Source: Bradyrhizobium sp. AS23.2 (GTDB taxonomy: Bacteria > Pseudomonadota > Alphaproteobacteria > Rhizobiales > Xanthobacteraceae). From it: a stretch of DNA of 51,102 nucleotides. Positions 18,174 through 26,474 of this stretch are shown piece after piece (position 1 is the stretch's first letter; each line of letters opens with the position of its first letter). The translations under genes and the position numbers were made by a program. Location: assembly GCF_001908185.1 (NCBI RefSeq), contig NZ_LGHM01000133.1, positions 1 through 51,102 of the forward strand, given 5' to 3'. The notes beneath the pieces were generated by a model. That model did no database searches. It was not told where the DNA came from and worked only from the letters and a program-made list of their open reading frames with translations.

Positions 18174-18766
18174 ATGGACAAGGAGACGCTGCAGTTCTAC
18201 CGCGGCAACGCCGAAGCCTATGCCCGGCGCGAGATCACCTCGCGCCAGGCTCGGCTGACAGCCTTGCTGGCCCGGCTAGCGCCGGGCGCTTCCATCCTCG
18301 AACTCGGATGCGGTGCCGGCGGCGACACGCTGAAATGCTGGCGCGCGGCTTTGCTGTTCGCGCGACAGATGGATCGCCGGAAATGGCCGATGTCGCGTCG
18401 CGCCGCCTTGGACGTCGCGTCGAGACGCTGTTGTTTGAGGACCTCGACGAGATCGAGGCCTACGACGCCGTCTGGGCCAATGCCTGCCTCCTTCACGTGC
18501 CCAGGCCTGAACTGGCGAATGTTCTTGCGCGGATCTTGCGTGCCTTGAAGCCGGCCGGTCATTTCTACGCCAACTACAAGGCCGGCGAGGTTGCCGGTCG
18601 CGACACGCTGAACCGCTATTACAACTATCCTTCCCCGGACTGGCTCCGGGCAACCTACGCTGAAGCGGGCAGCTGGAATGGGTTGTCGATCGAAACCGGC
18701 GACGTCATCGGGTTCGACGACAAGACGGCATCGATGTTGTTTGTCGTCGCCCAGAAGAACGGCTGA
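18174..18766 (+). CDS. Class I SAM-dependent methyltransferase, frameshifted
   Basis: A small methyltransferase of about 198 residues once the frame is corrected. Starting at 18174 it has FYRGNAEAYARRE and motif I ASILELGCGAGGDT. The frame then breaks at 18329. Joining to the next frame restores AEMLARGFAVRATDGSPEMA, then the YDAVWANACLLHVPR segment and LKPAGHFYANYKAGE. The break is a single missing G (ACG-CT where ACG-GCT is expected), so either a sequencing error or a fresh mutation. The fold is that of cytoplasmic class I methyltransferases; the acceptor is unknown. It is convergent with the MAPEG gene. Confidence 0.82.
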
Positions 18767-18848
18767 CGGCACCCTGGCAGCATTCCGAGGTCGACCGCGC
18801 CGAGCCGATCCCCCGAATTATGCTGTGAGCTTGGAGCGCCCTGTGCGC

Positions 18849-19247
18849 TCAGAACACCTTGAAGATCGCCAGCGCCAGCACGGCCTGCGCGAGGAAGCCG
18901 ACGGTGAAGGCGAGGGTTCGGAACACGGGAAGCCCCAGCGTGTAGACGAGCAGATGGGCGACGCGGGCCCAGAAATAGACGGCGCAGGCAAGCACCGTCC
19001 ATTTCGTGGAATAGTCGATCGCGTTCAGGATCAGGACCAGCGGCGCGAAGATCACGAGGTTCTCGACCGCGTTGTCATGCGCGAACATCAGCCTGTTCGC
19101 CCACTCGGCGTGCGGCTTGTCGCCGCGCGAGGGATTGGCCATGGCGCCGCTGAGACCGCGAACCTGGCAGCGGTTGATGATGTAGGGGACCCAGAGGATG
19201 CCGGTCAGGATCACCGTCAGTGTCAGCCAGAACAATTCGCGCGTCAT
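18849..19247 (-). CDS. MAPEG family membrane protein
   Basis: A 132-residue integral membrane protein with four predicted spans and the MAPEG family layout: an N-terminal span, then GLSGAMANPSRGDKPHAEWANRLMFAHDNAVENLVIFAPLV (split here only for description: the ANR..AH.N..EN part is the diagnostic motif) and YFWARVAHLLVYTLGLPVFRT. Eukaryotic MAPEG members are glutathione transferases or eicosanoid enzymes; bacterial ones are mostly uncharacterised. The start has AGAGGA 3 bases upstream. It lies 62 bases downstream of phaC on the same strand and may be read through from it. Confidence 0.88.
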   Translation of the reverse strand: MTRELFWLTLTVILTGILWVPYIINRCQVRGLSGAMANPSRGDKPHAEWANRLMFAHDNAVENLVIFAPLVLILNAIDYSTKWTVLACAVYFWARVAHLLVYTLGLPVFRTLAFTVGFLAQAVLALAIFKVF

Positions 19248-19309
19248 GGTCCGGTCCTCTCTGTCGTCGCTGTGCCGGAAGCGAGCTTATACAAGCGCGA
19301 AAGATTCCG

Positions 19310-21118
19310 CTACGCGCGAACCCTGACATAGCTGCCCGGCGCGTCCTCGATCGGAGGGAGTGCGTCGCTGCCGATTGCCCGCGCCGGGACTTCCTCCGGA
19401 TCGAGCCCGCCCAGCCATTCGCGCCAGTCCGGCCACCACGAGCCCTTGTGCTCCACCGCGCCCTTCATCCACTCGGCGATGCTGACGTCCTTGACGTTGT
19501 CGTTGGTCCAGTACTGGTACTTGTTCGAGGCGGGCGGATTGACCACGCCGGCGATGTGGCCAGAGCCCGATAGCACATACTTCACAGGCCCGCCGAAGAA
19601 CTGCGAGCCGTACAGCACCGATTCCGCCGGCGCGATGTGGTCCTCTCGGGTGGCGAGATTGTAGACGGGCACCTTGACCTTGGAGAGATCCAGCAGCGTG
19701 TTGTCGAGCACCATCGTGCCCGTCGACAACCGGTTCTCCAGATAGCAGTTGCGCAAGTAATAGGAGTGGTTCGACGCCGTCATGCGCGTCGCATCCGAAT
19801 TCCAGTGCAGCAGGTCGAACGCGCTTGGCTGCTGGCCCTTCAAATAGTTGCTGACGACGTAGGACCAGATCAGGTCGTTGGAGCGCAGCATGTTGAACGC
19901 CATCGCCATCTTCGAGCCTTCGAGCACGCCGGCCGCCTTCATGTCCTGCTCGAGAGCGGCGATCTGCTCTTCGTCGACGAACACGAGGAGATCACCGGCA
20001 TGGGTGAAATCGACCTGTGCCGCGAAGAACGTAGCGGACGACACGCGCTGGCGGCGCTTCTCGGCGAGCCAGGCCAGCGTGGTCGCGAGCATCGTGCCGC
20101 CGACGCAATAGCCGGCGGTGTGCACCTTCATCTCGCCGGTGACCTTCTCGATCACGTCCATCGCCTTGAGCGGGCCTTCCTTCATGTAGTCTTCCCAGCT
20201 CTTGTTGCCGAGCCGCTTGTCGGGATTGACCCATGAGATCACGAACACGGTGATGCCCTGGTCGACGCACCACTTGATGTAGGATTTCTCCGGCTTGAGA
20301 TCGAGGATGTAGAACTTGTTGATCCAGGGCGGCACGATCAGGAGCGGAGTGCGCAGCACCTTCTCCGTGGTCGGCGAGTACTGGATGAGCTGCATCATCT
20401 CGTTCTGGTAGATCACCTTGCCCGGTGTCGTCGCCATGTTGACGCCGACGACGAGATTGTCCGGGTTGGACTGGCGGATCTTCAGCATGCCTTTGCCGGC
20501 TGCGATGTCCTCGGCCAGCATCTTCAGGCCGCGCGCGAGATTCTCGCCGCTGCTCGCCACCGTCTCGCGCAGCACTTCCGGATTGGTCAGGACGAAGTTC
20601 GAGGGCGACAGCGCGTTGGTGACCTGCTGGACGTAGAACTCCGCCTTGCGGCGGGTGTGCGGATCGAGGCCGTCGGCGTCGCGCACCAGCTCCTGCGCCC
20701 ATTTGGTGGTGAGCAGATAGAGCTGCATCACGAAATCGAAGAACTGGTTCGACTTCCATTCCGGATCGGCAAAGCGCTTGTCGCGCGGCGAGGGCGTGAT
20801 CGCGGGCGCGGCGTCCTGGCCGCTCATGCGGCGCACCGCCGAGCCCCAGAGGTCGAGATAATCCTTGGCGAGCCTGGTCTGCAGGTCTGACGAGCGCGAG
20901 CTATCCGACAGCCAGTATTCGGCGACCGACGTGAACGTCTTCACGACCTCGGTGAGCTCGGCCGGCGGGCGGTCCTGCACCTCGCCGCTCTCGCGCGGCT
21001 TGAGGTAGGCGGCAAGCGCCTTGCCGCCGCTTTCCATCGCCTGCGCGACATTCATCGCGAAGGCTTCCGCATCGAACTTCGTCTCGGATTTGGGCTTGTC
21101 GGTCGTGGCGGTACTCAT
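19310..21118 (-). CDS. phaC: Class I poly(3-hydroxyalkanoate) synthase
   Basis: Polymerises (R)-3-hydroxyacyl-CoA, mainly 3-hydroxybutyryl-CoA, into PHA storage granules. The 602-residue protein has the helical N-terminal domain of class I/II synthases and an alpha/beta-hydrolase catalytic domain with the lipase-like box AGYCVGG. The nucleophile is Cys338, Asp493 is in ATREDHIAP and His521 in SGSGHIAGVVNPP. Length and the single-subunit form indicate class I. phaA, phaB, phaR and phasin genes are not in the window. The upstream region contains a guanine-rich 8-base tandem repeat at 21249-21283 that might influence transcription. Confidence 0.95.
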   Translation of the reverse strand: MSTATTDKPKSETKFDAEAFAMNVAQAMESGGKALAAYLKPRESGEVQDRPPAELTEVVKTFTSVAEYWLSDSSRSSDLQTRLAKDYLDLWGSAVRRMSGQDAAPAITPSPRDKRFADPEWKSNQFFDFVMQLYLLTTKWAQELVRDADGLDPHTRRKAEFYVQQVTNALSPSNFVLTNPEVLRETVASSGENLARGLKMLAEDIAAGKGMLKIRQSNPDNLVVGVNMATTPGKVIYQNEMMQLIQYSPTTEKVLRTPLLIVPPWINKFYILDLKPEKSYIKWCVDQGITVFVISWVNPDKRLGNKSWEDYMKEGPLKAMDVIEKVTGEMKVHTAGYCVGGTMLATTLAWLAEKRRQRVSSATFFAAQVDFTHAGDLLVFVDEEQIAALEQDMKAAGVLEGSKMAMAFNMLRSNDLIWSYVVSNYLKGQQPSAFDLLHWNSDATRMTASNHSYYLRNCYLENRLSTGTMVLDNTLLDLSKVKVPVYNLATREDHIAPAESVLYGSQFFGGPVKYVLSGSGHIAGVVNPPASNKYQYWTNDNVKDVSIAEWMKGAVEHKGSWWPDWREWLGGLDPEEVPARAIGSDALPPIEDAPGSYVRVRA

Positions 21119-21248
21119 GAGCAGAACAGTAACGATTCATTCCGTATTCGTCACCGCGAAGCTCACATGTTTGACGTTAAACACTCTCGAAGATGTGTTG
21201 CACTGCGATAAGTTTTCTTGGTTCCGTCATAATCAAGCCGCACCGCGC

Positions 21249-21283
21249 GGGTTGGTGGGTTGGTGGGTTGGTGGGTTCGTGGG
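21249..21283 (+). repeat. Guanine-rich 8-bp tandem repeat with G-quadruplex potential
   Basis: Five GGG tracts spaced exactly eight bases apart (units GGGTTGGT, the last degenerate with GGGTTCGT) lie in the 277-base gap between divergent phaC and the lipoprotein gene. Four GGG runs with five-base loops satisfy the usual G-quadruplex pattern on the plus strand. Exact unit repetition also makes it prone to slippage. Confidence 0.75.
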
Positions 21284-21395
21284 CCTTGGATGTTTTCTCG
21301 CTCGCACCATTTAGGGCATCAGTGGTTTGAGCTTGGGCGTGCTGTCGGGTTAACCTCCCGCAGCCGTGCGTTGGGACGAGTAGGGGAATTCCCAA

Positions 21396-21659
21396 GTGTT
21401 GGCGTTGAGGGACCTGCAAAAGTCGCTCCTGATCTGCGGCGCGGCGTTCGCGCTGGCTGGCTGTTCGAGTCAGCTGGCCGACTACACGCCCGCCGACGCG
21501 CAGGCCCATCCCAAGGAGCCCGGTGCCTACCTTCCGGTGCACGATCTGCCCCCGGATAGGGATCAGGCGGTCATTCCACCGGATCAGCGTGCCAAGATTG
21601 AAGCGGAGCTTGCAGCTGCGCGCGACCGCCAGTCCGTCGCCGCAAAGGACGCCAAGTAA
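21396..21659 (+). CDS. Small outer membrane-type lipoprotein
   Basis: An 87-residue protein with an N-terminal hydrophobic stretch ending in the lipobox ALAGC, so Cys is the likely lipidated residue (about residue 23). The mature part is short and charged, with a proline-rich DLPPDRDQAVIPPDQR segment and an alanine-rich helix KIEAELAAARDRQ at the end. The start is a GTG with AGGGGAA upstream. No paired gene. A putative envelope lipoprotein conserved in this group; function unknown. Confidence 0.8.
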   Translation: MLALRDLQKSLLICGAAFALAGCSSQLADYTPADAQAHPKEPGAYLPVHDLPPDRDQAVIPPDQRAKIEAELAAARDRQSVAAKDAK

Positions 21660-21896
21660 CGGCAAGTAACGGCGCTCGCGAGCGGTGCAACGTAATCGCT
21701 GGCGCCCCCGCCATGCCGTGCTAAAAGACCTCAGTTCAGCCGAGAGTCAGGGCGAACGACTTCAGCTCCCGTCGTCGAATATTGCTCCAAGTCTTTGATT
21801 TTGAGCGATTTTCGCGAAGGGAGACGAGTGTCTTCCCGAGCGGCCGTCGTGGCCTGTCGATTCTGTCCTGACCGGTTGCCCGGAGCCCAGAGAGCC

Positions 21897-23117
21897 ATGG
21901 AAGAATTTTACCGCATCCGCCGCCTTCCGCCTTACGTGTTCGAACAGGTCAACCGGGCCAAGGCGGCCGCGCGGAATGCCGGCGCCGACATTATCGATCT
22001 CGGCATGGGCAATCCGGACCTGCCGGCACCGCCGCATGTGCTGGAGAAGCTGAAGGAGACGCTCGGCAAGCCGCGCACCGACCGCTATTCGGCCTCCCGC
22101 GGCATTCCCGGGCTGCGCAGGGCCCAGGCCGGCTACTATGACCGCCGCTTCGGCGTGAAGCTCAATCCCGACACTCAAGTCGTGGCGACGCTCGGCTCGA
22201 AGGAGGGCTTTGCCAACGTGGCGCAGGCGATCACCGCGCCGGGCGATGTCATCCTCTGTCCGAACCCGAGCTATCCGATTCACGCCTTCGGCTTTTTGAT
22301 GGCGGGCGGCGTGATCCGCTCGGTGCCGTCCGAGCCGACGCCGCAGTTCTTCGAGGCGGTGGAGCGGGCGATCGTGCATTCGATCCCGAAGCCGCTGGCG
22401 CTCGTCGTCTGCTATCCTTCGAACCCGACCGCCTATGTCGCGAGCCTCGACTTCTACAAGGACCTCGTGGCGTTCGCGAAAAAGCACGAGATCCTGATTC
22501 TGTCCGATCTTGCTTACGCCGAGGTCTATTTCGACGAGAACAACCCGCCGCCCTCGGTGCTCCAGGTGCCTGGCGCGATGGATGTCACCGTCGAATTCAC
22601 CTCGATGTCGAAGACCTATTCGATGGCCGGCTGGCGCATGGGCTTTGCGGTTGGCAATGAGCGCGTGATCGCAGCGCTCGCCCGGGTCAAATCCTACCTC
22701 GACTACGGCGCCTTCACGCCGGTGCAAGTCGCCGCGACCGCGGCGCTGAACGGCCCCGATGACTGCATCAAGGAGATGCGCGACACCTACCGCAAGCGCC
22801 GCGATGCGCTTGTGGAGTCGTTCGGCCGCGCCGGCTGGGAGATCCCGCCGCCGGAAGCCTCGATGTTCGCCTGGGTGCCGTTGCCGGAGGCCTTCCGTAG
22901 CGTCGGCAGCATGGAGTTCGCCACCCTGATGGTGGAGAAATCCGGCGTTGCGGTCTCGCCCGGCGTCGGCTTCGGCGAGCATGGTGAAGGATATGTCCGG
23001 ATCGCCATGGTGGAAAACGAGCAACGGATCAGGCAGGCCGCGCGCGGCGTGCGCCGCTTCCTTGAAAGCGGCATCGAAACGTTGCACAACGTCGTTCCGC
23101 TCGCCAACCGGCGCTAA
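21897..23117 (+). CDS. Class I/II PLP aminotransferase (AlaC/DapL-like)
   Basis: A 406-residue fold-type I aminotransferase. It has IIDLGMGNPDLPAP at the N-terminus, YPSNPTAY near residue 174, SDLAYAEVYFD near 203, and the PLP-binding Lys239 in SMSKTYSMAGWRMGF. The C-terminal VSPGVGFGEHGEGYVRIA supplies the substrate-carboxylate Arg. The family includes glutamate-pyruvate transaminase AlaC and LL-diaminopimelate aminotransferase-like enzymes. Its place directly upstream of homoserine dehydrogenase (29 bases) suggests an aspartate-family amino acid role. The frame is open to 21795, but ATG 21897 begins the conserved MEEFYRIRRLPPYVF and is preferred. Confidence 0.88.
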   Translation: MEEFYRIRRLPPYVFEQVNRAKAAARNAGADIIDLGMGNPDLPAPPHVLEKLKETLGKPRTDRYSASRGIPGLRRAQAGYYDRRFGVKLNPDTQVVATLGSKEGFANVAQAITAPGDVILCPNPSYPIHAFGFLMAGGVIRSVPSEPTPQFFEAVERAIVHSIPKPLALVVCYPSNPTAYVASLDFYKDLVAFAKKHEILILSDLAYAEVYFDENNPPPSVLQVPGAMDVTVEFTSMSKTYSMAGWRMGFAVGNERVIAALARVKSYLDYGAFTPVQVAATAALNGPDDCIKEMRDTYRKRRDALVESFGRAGWEIPPPEASMFAWVPLPEAFRSVGSMEFATLMVEKSGVAVSPGVGFGEHGEGYVRIAMVENEQRIRQAARGVRRFLESGIETLHNVVPLANRR

Positions 23118-23145
23118 TTCTCTCCGACAGGTTTTCTGAAGCATC

Positions 23146-24463
23146 ATGGTCGCACCCCTGAAAGTGGGCATAGCGGGGCTCGGCACCGTGGGCGCCGAAG
23201 TTGTCCGTTTGATCGAAACCCAGGCGCGCGTGCTCGCGGGCCGCAGCGGCCGCGGCATCCGCGTCGTCGCCGTCACCGCGCGCTCGAAGGCGAAGAAGCG
23301 CGGCGTTGACCTGCGCGGCGTCGAATGGGCGAAGGATCCGATGGCGCTCGCCACGCATCCCGAGGTCGATTGCTTCGTCGAGCTGATGGGGGGGCGCCGG
23401 CGATCCCGCGCTGTCGGCGGTCGAGGCCGCGCTGAATGCCGGCAAGTCCGTCGTCACCGCCAACAAGGCGCTGCTCGCCAAGCACGGCATCAAGTTGGCA
23501 AAGGCCGCCGAAAAGCACGGCGGAGCGCTGAATTTCGAGGCAGCGGTCGGCGCCGCGATCCCCGTCATCAAAACGTTACGCGAGGGTCTCGCCGGAACCG
23601 GTATCGACCGCGTCTATGGCATCCTCAACGGCACCTGCAACTACATCCTGACCCGGATGGAACAGGAGGGCCTGTCCTTCGCCGAATGCCTCAAGGACGC
23701 GCAGCGGCTCGGCTATGCGGAGGCCAACCCGTCCTTCGACGTCGACGGCCATGATACCGCGCAGAAGCTCGCAATTCTCGCCAGCCTCGCTTTCGGCACG
23801 AAAGTTGCTCAAAGCGCGGTGTATGTCGAAGGTATCTCGTCCATCGCGACGGAGGACTTACGCGCCGCCGCCGATCTCGGTTATCGCGTCAAGCTGCTTG
23901 GCGTTGCGGTTCGCACTGCCAAGGGCATCGAGCAGCGCGTGCATCCGACCATGGTTCCAAGATCCTCCTCGATCGCGCAGGTGATGGGTGTCACCAATGC
24001 GGTCACGATCGATGGCGATGGTATTCCGCCGATCACGCTGGTCGGGCCCGGCGCCGGCGGGGCGGCGACCGCATCCGCCGTCGTCGCCGACATTGCCGAC
24101 GTTGCGCGCGGCATCCGCGCCAATCCGTTCGGACGGCCGATTTCGCAGCTCCACGACACCAAGAAGGCGCCGATGGAGCGGCATGAAGGCGGTTACTACA
24201 TCCGCCTATTGGCGCGCGATTTTCCGGGCACGGCGGCCGCGATCGCGACCCGGCTCGCGGAGCAGAAAATTTCGATCGAGTCGATCGTGCAGCGTCATCC
24301 TAATGGCGGCGCTGCGCCGGCGACCGGCAAGGCGGTCCCTGTGCCCGTCATCCTGATCACCTATGCCACGCATGAGGACGCCGTGCGCCGCGCGCTCGCC
24401 GCTGTGCAGCGCGACAAGGTGATCAGCGGACGGCCGCAGGTGATCAGGATCGAGAAGAACTAG
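23146..24463 (+). CDS. hom: Homoserine dehydrogenase, frameshifted at a G run
   Basis: Converts aspartate semialdehyde to homoserine with NAD(P)H, the branch point to threonine and methionine. Reading from ATG 23146 gives the Rossmann start LKVGIAGLGTVGAEVVRL. The frame is lost in a run of seven G (23388-23394). One base fewer restores ELMGGAGDPALSAVEAALN and ANKALLAKHG, then NFEAAVGAAIPVIKTL, the NGTCNYILTRM active-site region, DVDGHDTAQKLAILA, and a C-terminal ACT domain (GGYYIRLLARDFPGTAAAIA) for threonine feedback. The corrected protein is 438 residues, normal for the family. Because homoserine dehydrogenase is usually required for prototrophy and the rest is undamaged, the extra G is more likely an assembly error than a true mutation. 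Confidence 0.92.
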
Positions 24464-24464
24464 G

Positions 24465-24510
24465 GCATGCCCCCGGAAAAGCGTGGAGCGGTTTTCCGGA
24501 AAGGTCATGC
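24465..24510. repeat. Rhizobial dispersed palindromic element
   Basis: Directly after hom, CCGGAAAA (24473-24480) and TTTTCCGG (24492-24499) form an inverted repeat, flanked by outer GCATG and TCATGC. The pattern GCATG-CCGGAAAA-x-GCGGTTTTCCGG-TCATGCTC is a short dispersed element familiar from rhizobial and related genomes. It may also shape the 3' end of the hom transcript. Confidence 0.7.
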
Positions 24511-24605
24511 TCAAACAATGAGGCGGTTCGTTCGAACGAACCGGGGGCGTACGAATTGATGCGGGCAGAGAGTTCTGTCCCGAACTGTTTTGAAGGAGTG
24601 AGCCA

Positions 24606-25607
24606 ATGTCGACCCATATTTCAGTCCCGCCGCACGCGTTGCTCGAGCGCATCCTCACGCTGGAGATCGTGCGAGTGACGGAGAGGGCGGCGGTGTCGTC
24701 GGCGCGGCTGCGCGGACACGGCAACGAGAAAGCGGCCGACCAGGCCGCCGTCGACGCCATGCGGCGCGAGCTCAACAAGCTGCCGATCCAGGGCACCATC
24801 GTGATCGGCGAGGGCGAGCGCGACGAGGCGCCGATGCTCTATATCGGCGAGCAGGTCGGCCTGAAGGCGGGTCCGGAAGTCGATATCGCGGTCGACCCGC
24901 TCGAGGGCACCACGCTGTGCGCCAAGAACATGCCGGGCTCGATCGCCACGATGGCGATGGCCGACGGCGGCACGCTGTTGCACGCCCCGGACGTTTACAT
25001 GCAGAAGCTCGCGATCGGCCCGGGTTACGACAAGGGCGTCGTCGATCTCGACGCGTCGCCAGCCGACAACGTCCGCCGCCTCGCCAAGGCCAAGGGTGTC
25101 AAGCCGGACGGCATCACCGTTCTTGTGCTCGACCGTCCGCGTCATGCCGACATCATCTCGAGCGTGCGTTCGACCGGTGCCGCAGTGCGCCTGATCACCG
25201 ACGGCGACGTCGCGGGCGTAATCCACTGCGCCGATCCCGATAATACCGGCGTCGACATGTATCTCGGCACCGGCGGCGCGCCGGAAGGCGTGCTCGCGGC
25301 CGTGGCGCTGCGCTGCATCGGCGGCCAGATGCAGTGCCGCCTGATCCTCGATTCCGACGAGAAGCGCGAGCGTGCCGCCAAGATGGGCGTCAACGATCCC
25401 AAGACGATCTACGGCATCGAGGACATGGCGCGCGGCGACTGCCTGTTCGCCGCCACCGGCGTCACCACGGGTTCGCTGCTCTCGGGCGTGAAGTTTCGCA
25501 AGGACGGCGTGATCGAGACCGAGACGGTGGTGATGCGCTCTGTCACCGGCACCGTGCGCTACATCAAGGCCGAGCACCGCGAGCTGGCGAAGTTCCACCT
25601 GGATTGA
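24606..25607 (+). CDS. glpX: Class II fructose-1,6-bisphosphatase
   Basis: Hydrolyses fructose 1,6-bisphosphate to fructose 6-phosphate in gluconeogenesis and, in autotrophs, the Calvin cycle. The 333-residue protein carries the GlpX metal and phosphate motifs: IGEGERDEAPML (about 76-87), DPLEGTTLCAKNMPGS (about 97-112), and the substrate loops STGAAVRLITDGDVAG and GTGGAPEGVLAA. Length fits the family. The ATG is preceded by GAAGGAG. The order hom then glpX on the same strand is seen in several rhizobia. The 142-base gap contains a dispersed palindrome, so co-transcription is uncertain. Confidence 0.95.
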   Translation: MSTHISVPPHALLERILTLEIVRVTERAAVSSARLRGHGNEKAADQAAVDAMRRELNKLPIQGTIVIGEGERDEAPMLYIGEQVGLKAGPEVDIAVDPLEGTTLCAKNMPGSIATMAMADGGTLLHAPDVYMQKLAIGPGYDKGVVDLDASPADNVRRLAKAKGVKPDGITVLVLDRPRHADIISSVRSTGAAVRLITDGDVAGVIHCADPDNTGVDMYLGTGGAPEGVLAAVALRCIGGQMQCRLILDSDEKRERAAKMGVNDPKTIYGIEDMARGDCLFAATGVTTGSLLSGVKFRKDGVIETETVVMRSVTGTVRYIKAEHRELAKFHLD

Positions 25608-25626
25608 CGACGTAATAAACAACTGC

Positions 25627-25726
25627 CGTCATTCCGGGGCGCGACAAAGTCGCGAGCCCGGAATCCATAACCATGAGCCGGGGTTATGGATTCCGGGCCT
25701 GGCCCTACGGGCCATCCCGGAATGAC
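25627..25726. repeat. Nested palindromic intergenic repeat after glpX
   Basis: Outer arms CGTCATTCCGGGG (25627-25639) and TCCCGGAATGACG (25714-25726 region) enclose a perfect 16-bp inner inverted repeat, CCCGGAATCCATAACC (25657-25672) with GGTTATGGATTCCGGG (25682-25697). It fills the gap between glpX and the dehalogenase gene and ends about 20 bases before the latter's ATG. It belongs to a different repeat type from the palindrome at 17971. Confidence 0.8.
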
Positions 25727-25746
25727 GAGCATAGAGGGAAGCGCAC

Positions 25747-26469
25747 ATGTCCGATCTCACCACCGTCAAAGCCCTGGTGTTCGACGTGTTCGGCACAGTC
25801 GTCGACTGGCGCACCAGCCTGATCACCGACTTCATGTGGTGGAGCAGGGGCCGCGGTATCAGTGCCGACTGGACCGCCCTGGTCGACGGCTGGCGCGGCA
25901 TGTACGTCGCCTCGATGGACGACGTGCGCAAGCATCCCGAGCACGGCTATGTGATGCTCGACGATCTGCACCGCCGCTCGCTGGAAAAGCTGGTCGAGAA
26001 GTTTGCGATCAAGGGTCTGACCGAAGCCGACCTCGACTACCTCACCAAGGGCTGGCACCGTCTGAATCCCTGGCCCGACAGCGTTGCCGGCCTGACGCGG
26101 CTGAAATCCAAATTCGTGATTTCGCCGCTGTCGAACGGTAACGTCGCGCTGCTCACCAACATGGCGAAGTTTGCCGGTCTCCCCTGGGACCTCGTGATGT
26201 CGGCCGAGCTGTTCGAGCACTACAAGCCCGATCCCGAGACCTATCTCGGCGCCGCGCGCCTGCTCGGCCTCAAGCCGGAGCAGGTGATGATGGTCGCTGC
26301 CCACAATGGCGACCTCGCAGCCGCGCAGAAGAACGGGCTGAAGACCGCGTTCGTGGCAAGGCCGACCGAATATGGACCGCATCAGAAGGTCGATTTCGAG
26401 GCCACCGGCAACTGGGACATCGTCGCGAAGGATTTTGGCGGGATCGCCGACAAGCTCGGCTGCTCGTAG
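25747..26469 (+). CDS. Haloacid dehalogenase type II-like HAD hydrolase
   Basis: A 240-residue HAD-superfamily protein of the L-2-haloacid dehalogenase subgroup. Motif I is VFDVFGTVVDWR with nucleophile Asp13. Motif II is PLSNGN, the conserved lysine lies in FEHYKPDPETYLGAA, and motif IV is MMVAAHNGDLAAA. Family members hydrolyse 2-haloalkanoates, but many close relatives act on phosphates or unknown substrates, so dehalogenation is an inference. The ATG is preceded by GAGGGAAGC. The gene is convergent with the P450-like gene: the two stops are only 5 bases apart, with no room for a separate terminator. Confidence 0.86.
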   Translation: MSDLTTVKALVFDVFGTVVDWRTSLITDFMWWSRGRGISADWTALVDGWRGMYVASMDDVRKHPEHGYVMLDDLHRRSLEKLVEKFAIKGLTEADLDYLTKGWHRLNPWPDSVAGLTRLKSKFVISPLSNGNVALLTNMAKFAGLPWDLVMSAELFEHYKPDPETYLGAARLLGLKPEQVMMVAAHNGDLAAAQKNGLKTAFVARPTEYGPHQKVDFEATGNWDIVAKDFGGIADKLGCS

Positions 26470-26474
26470 TCAGA

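Noticed and set aside
21762..23354. A long minus-strand frame opposite the aminotransferase and the start of hom
   Set aside because: It crosses two genuine plus-strand genes and has no recognisable motif; a GC-driven artefact.
23388..23394. Programmed ribosomal frameshift in hom
   Set aside because: Homoserine dehydrogenases are not known to use frameshifting, and identical G-run +1 changes occur in two unrelated genes, so an assembly error is simpler.
25627..25726. Insertion sequence end
   Set aside because: It is a palindromic dispersed repeat without a transposase or target-site duplication.
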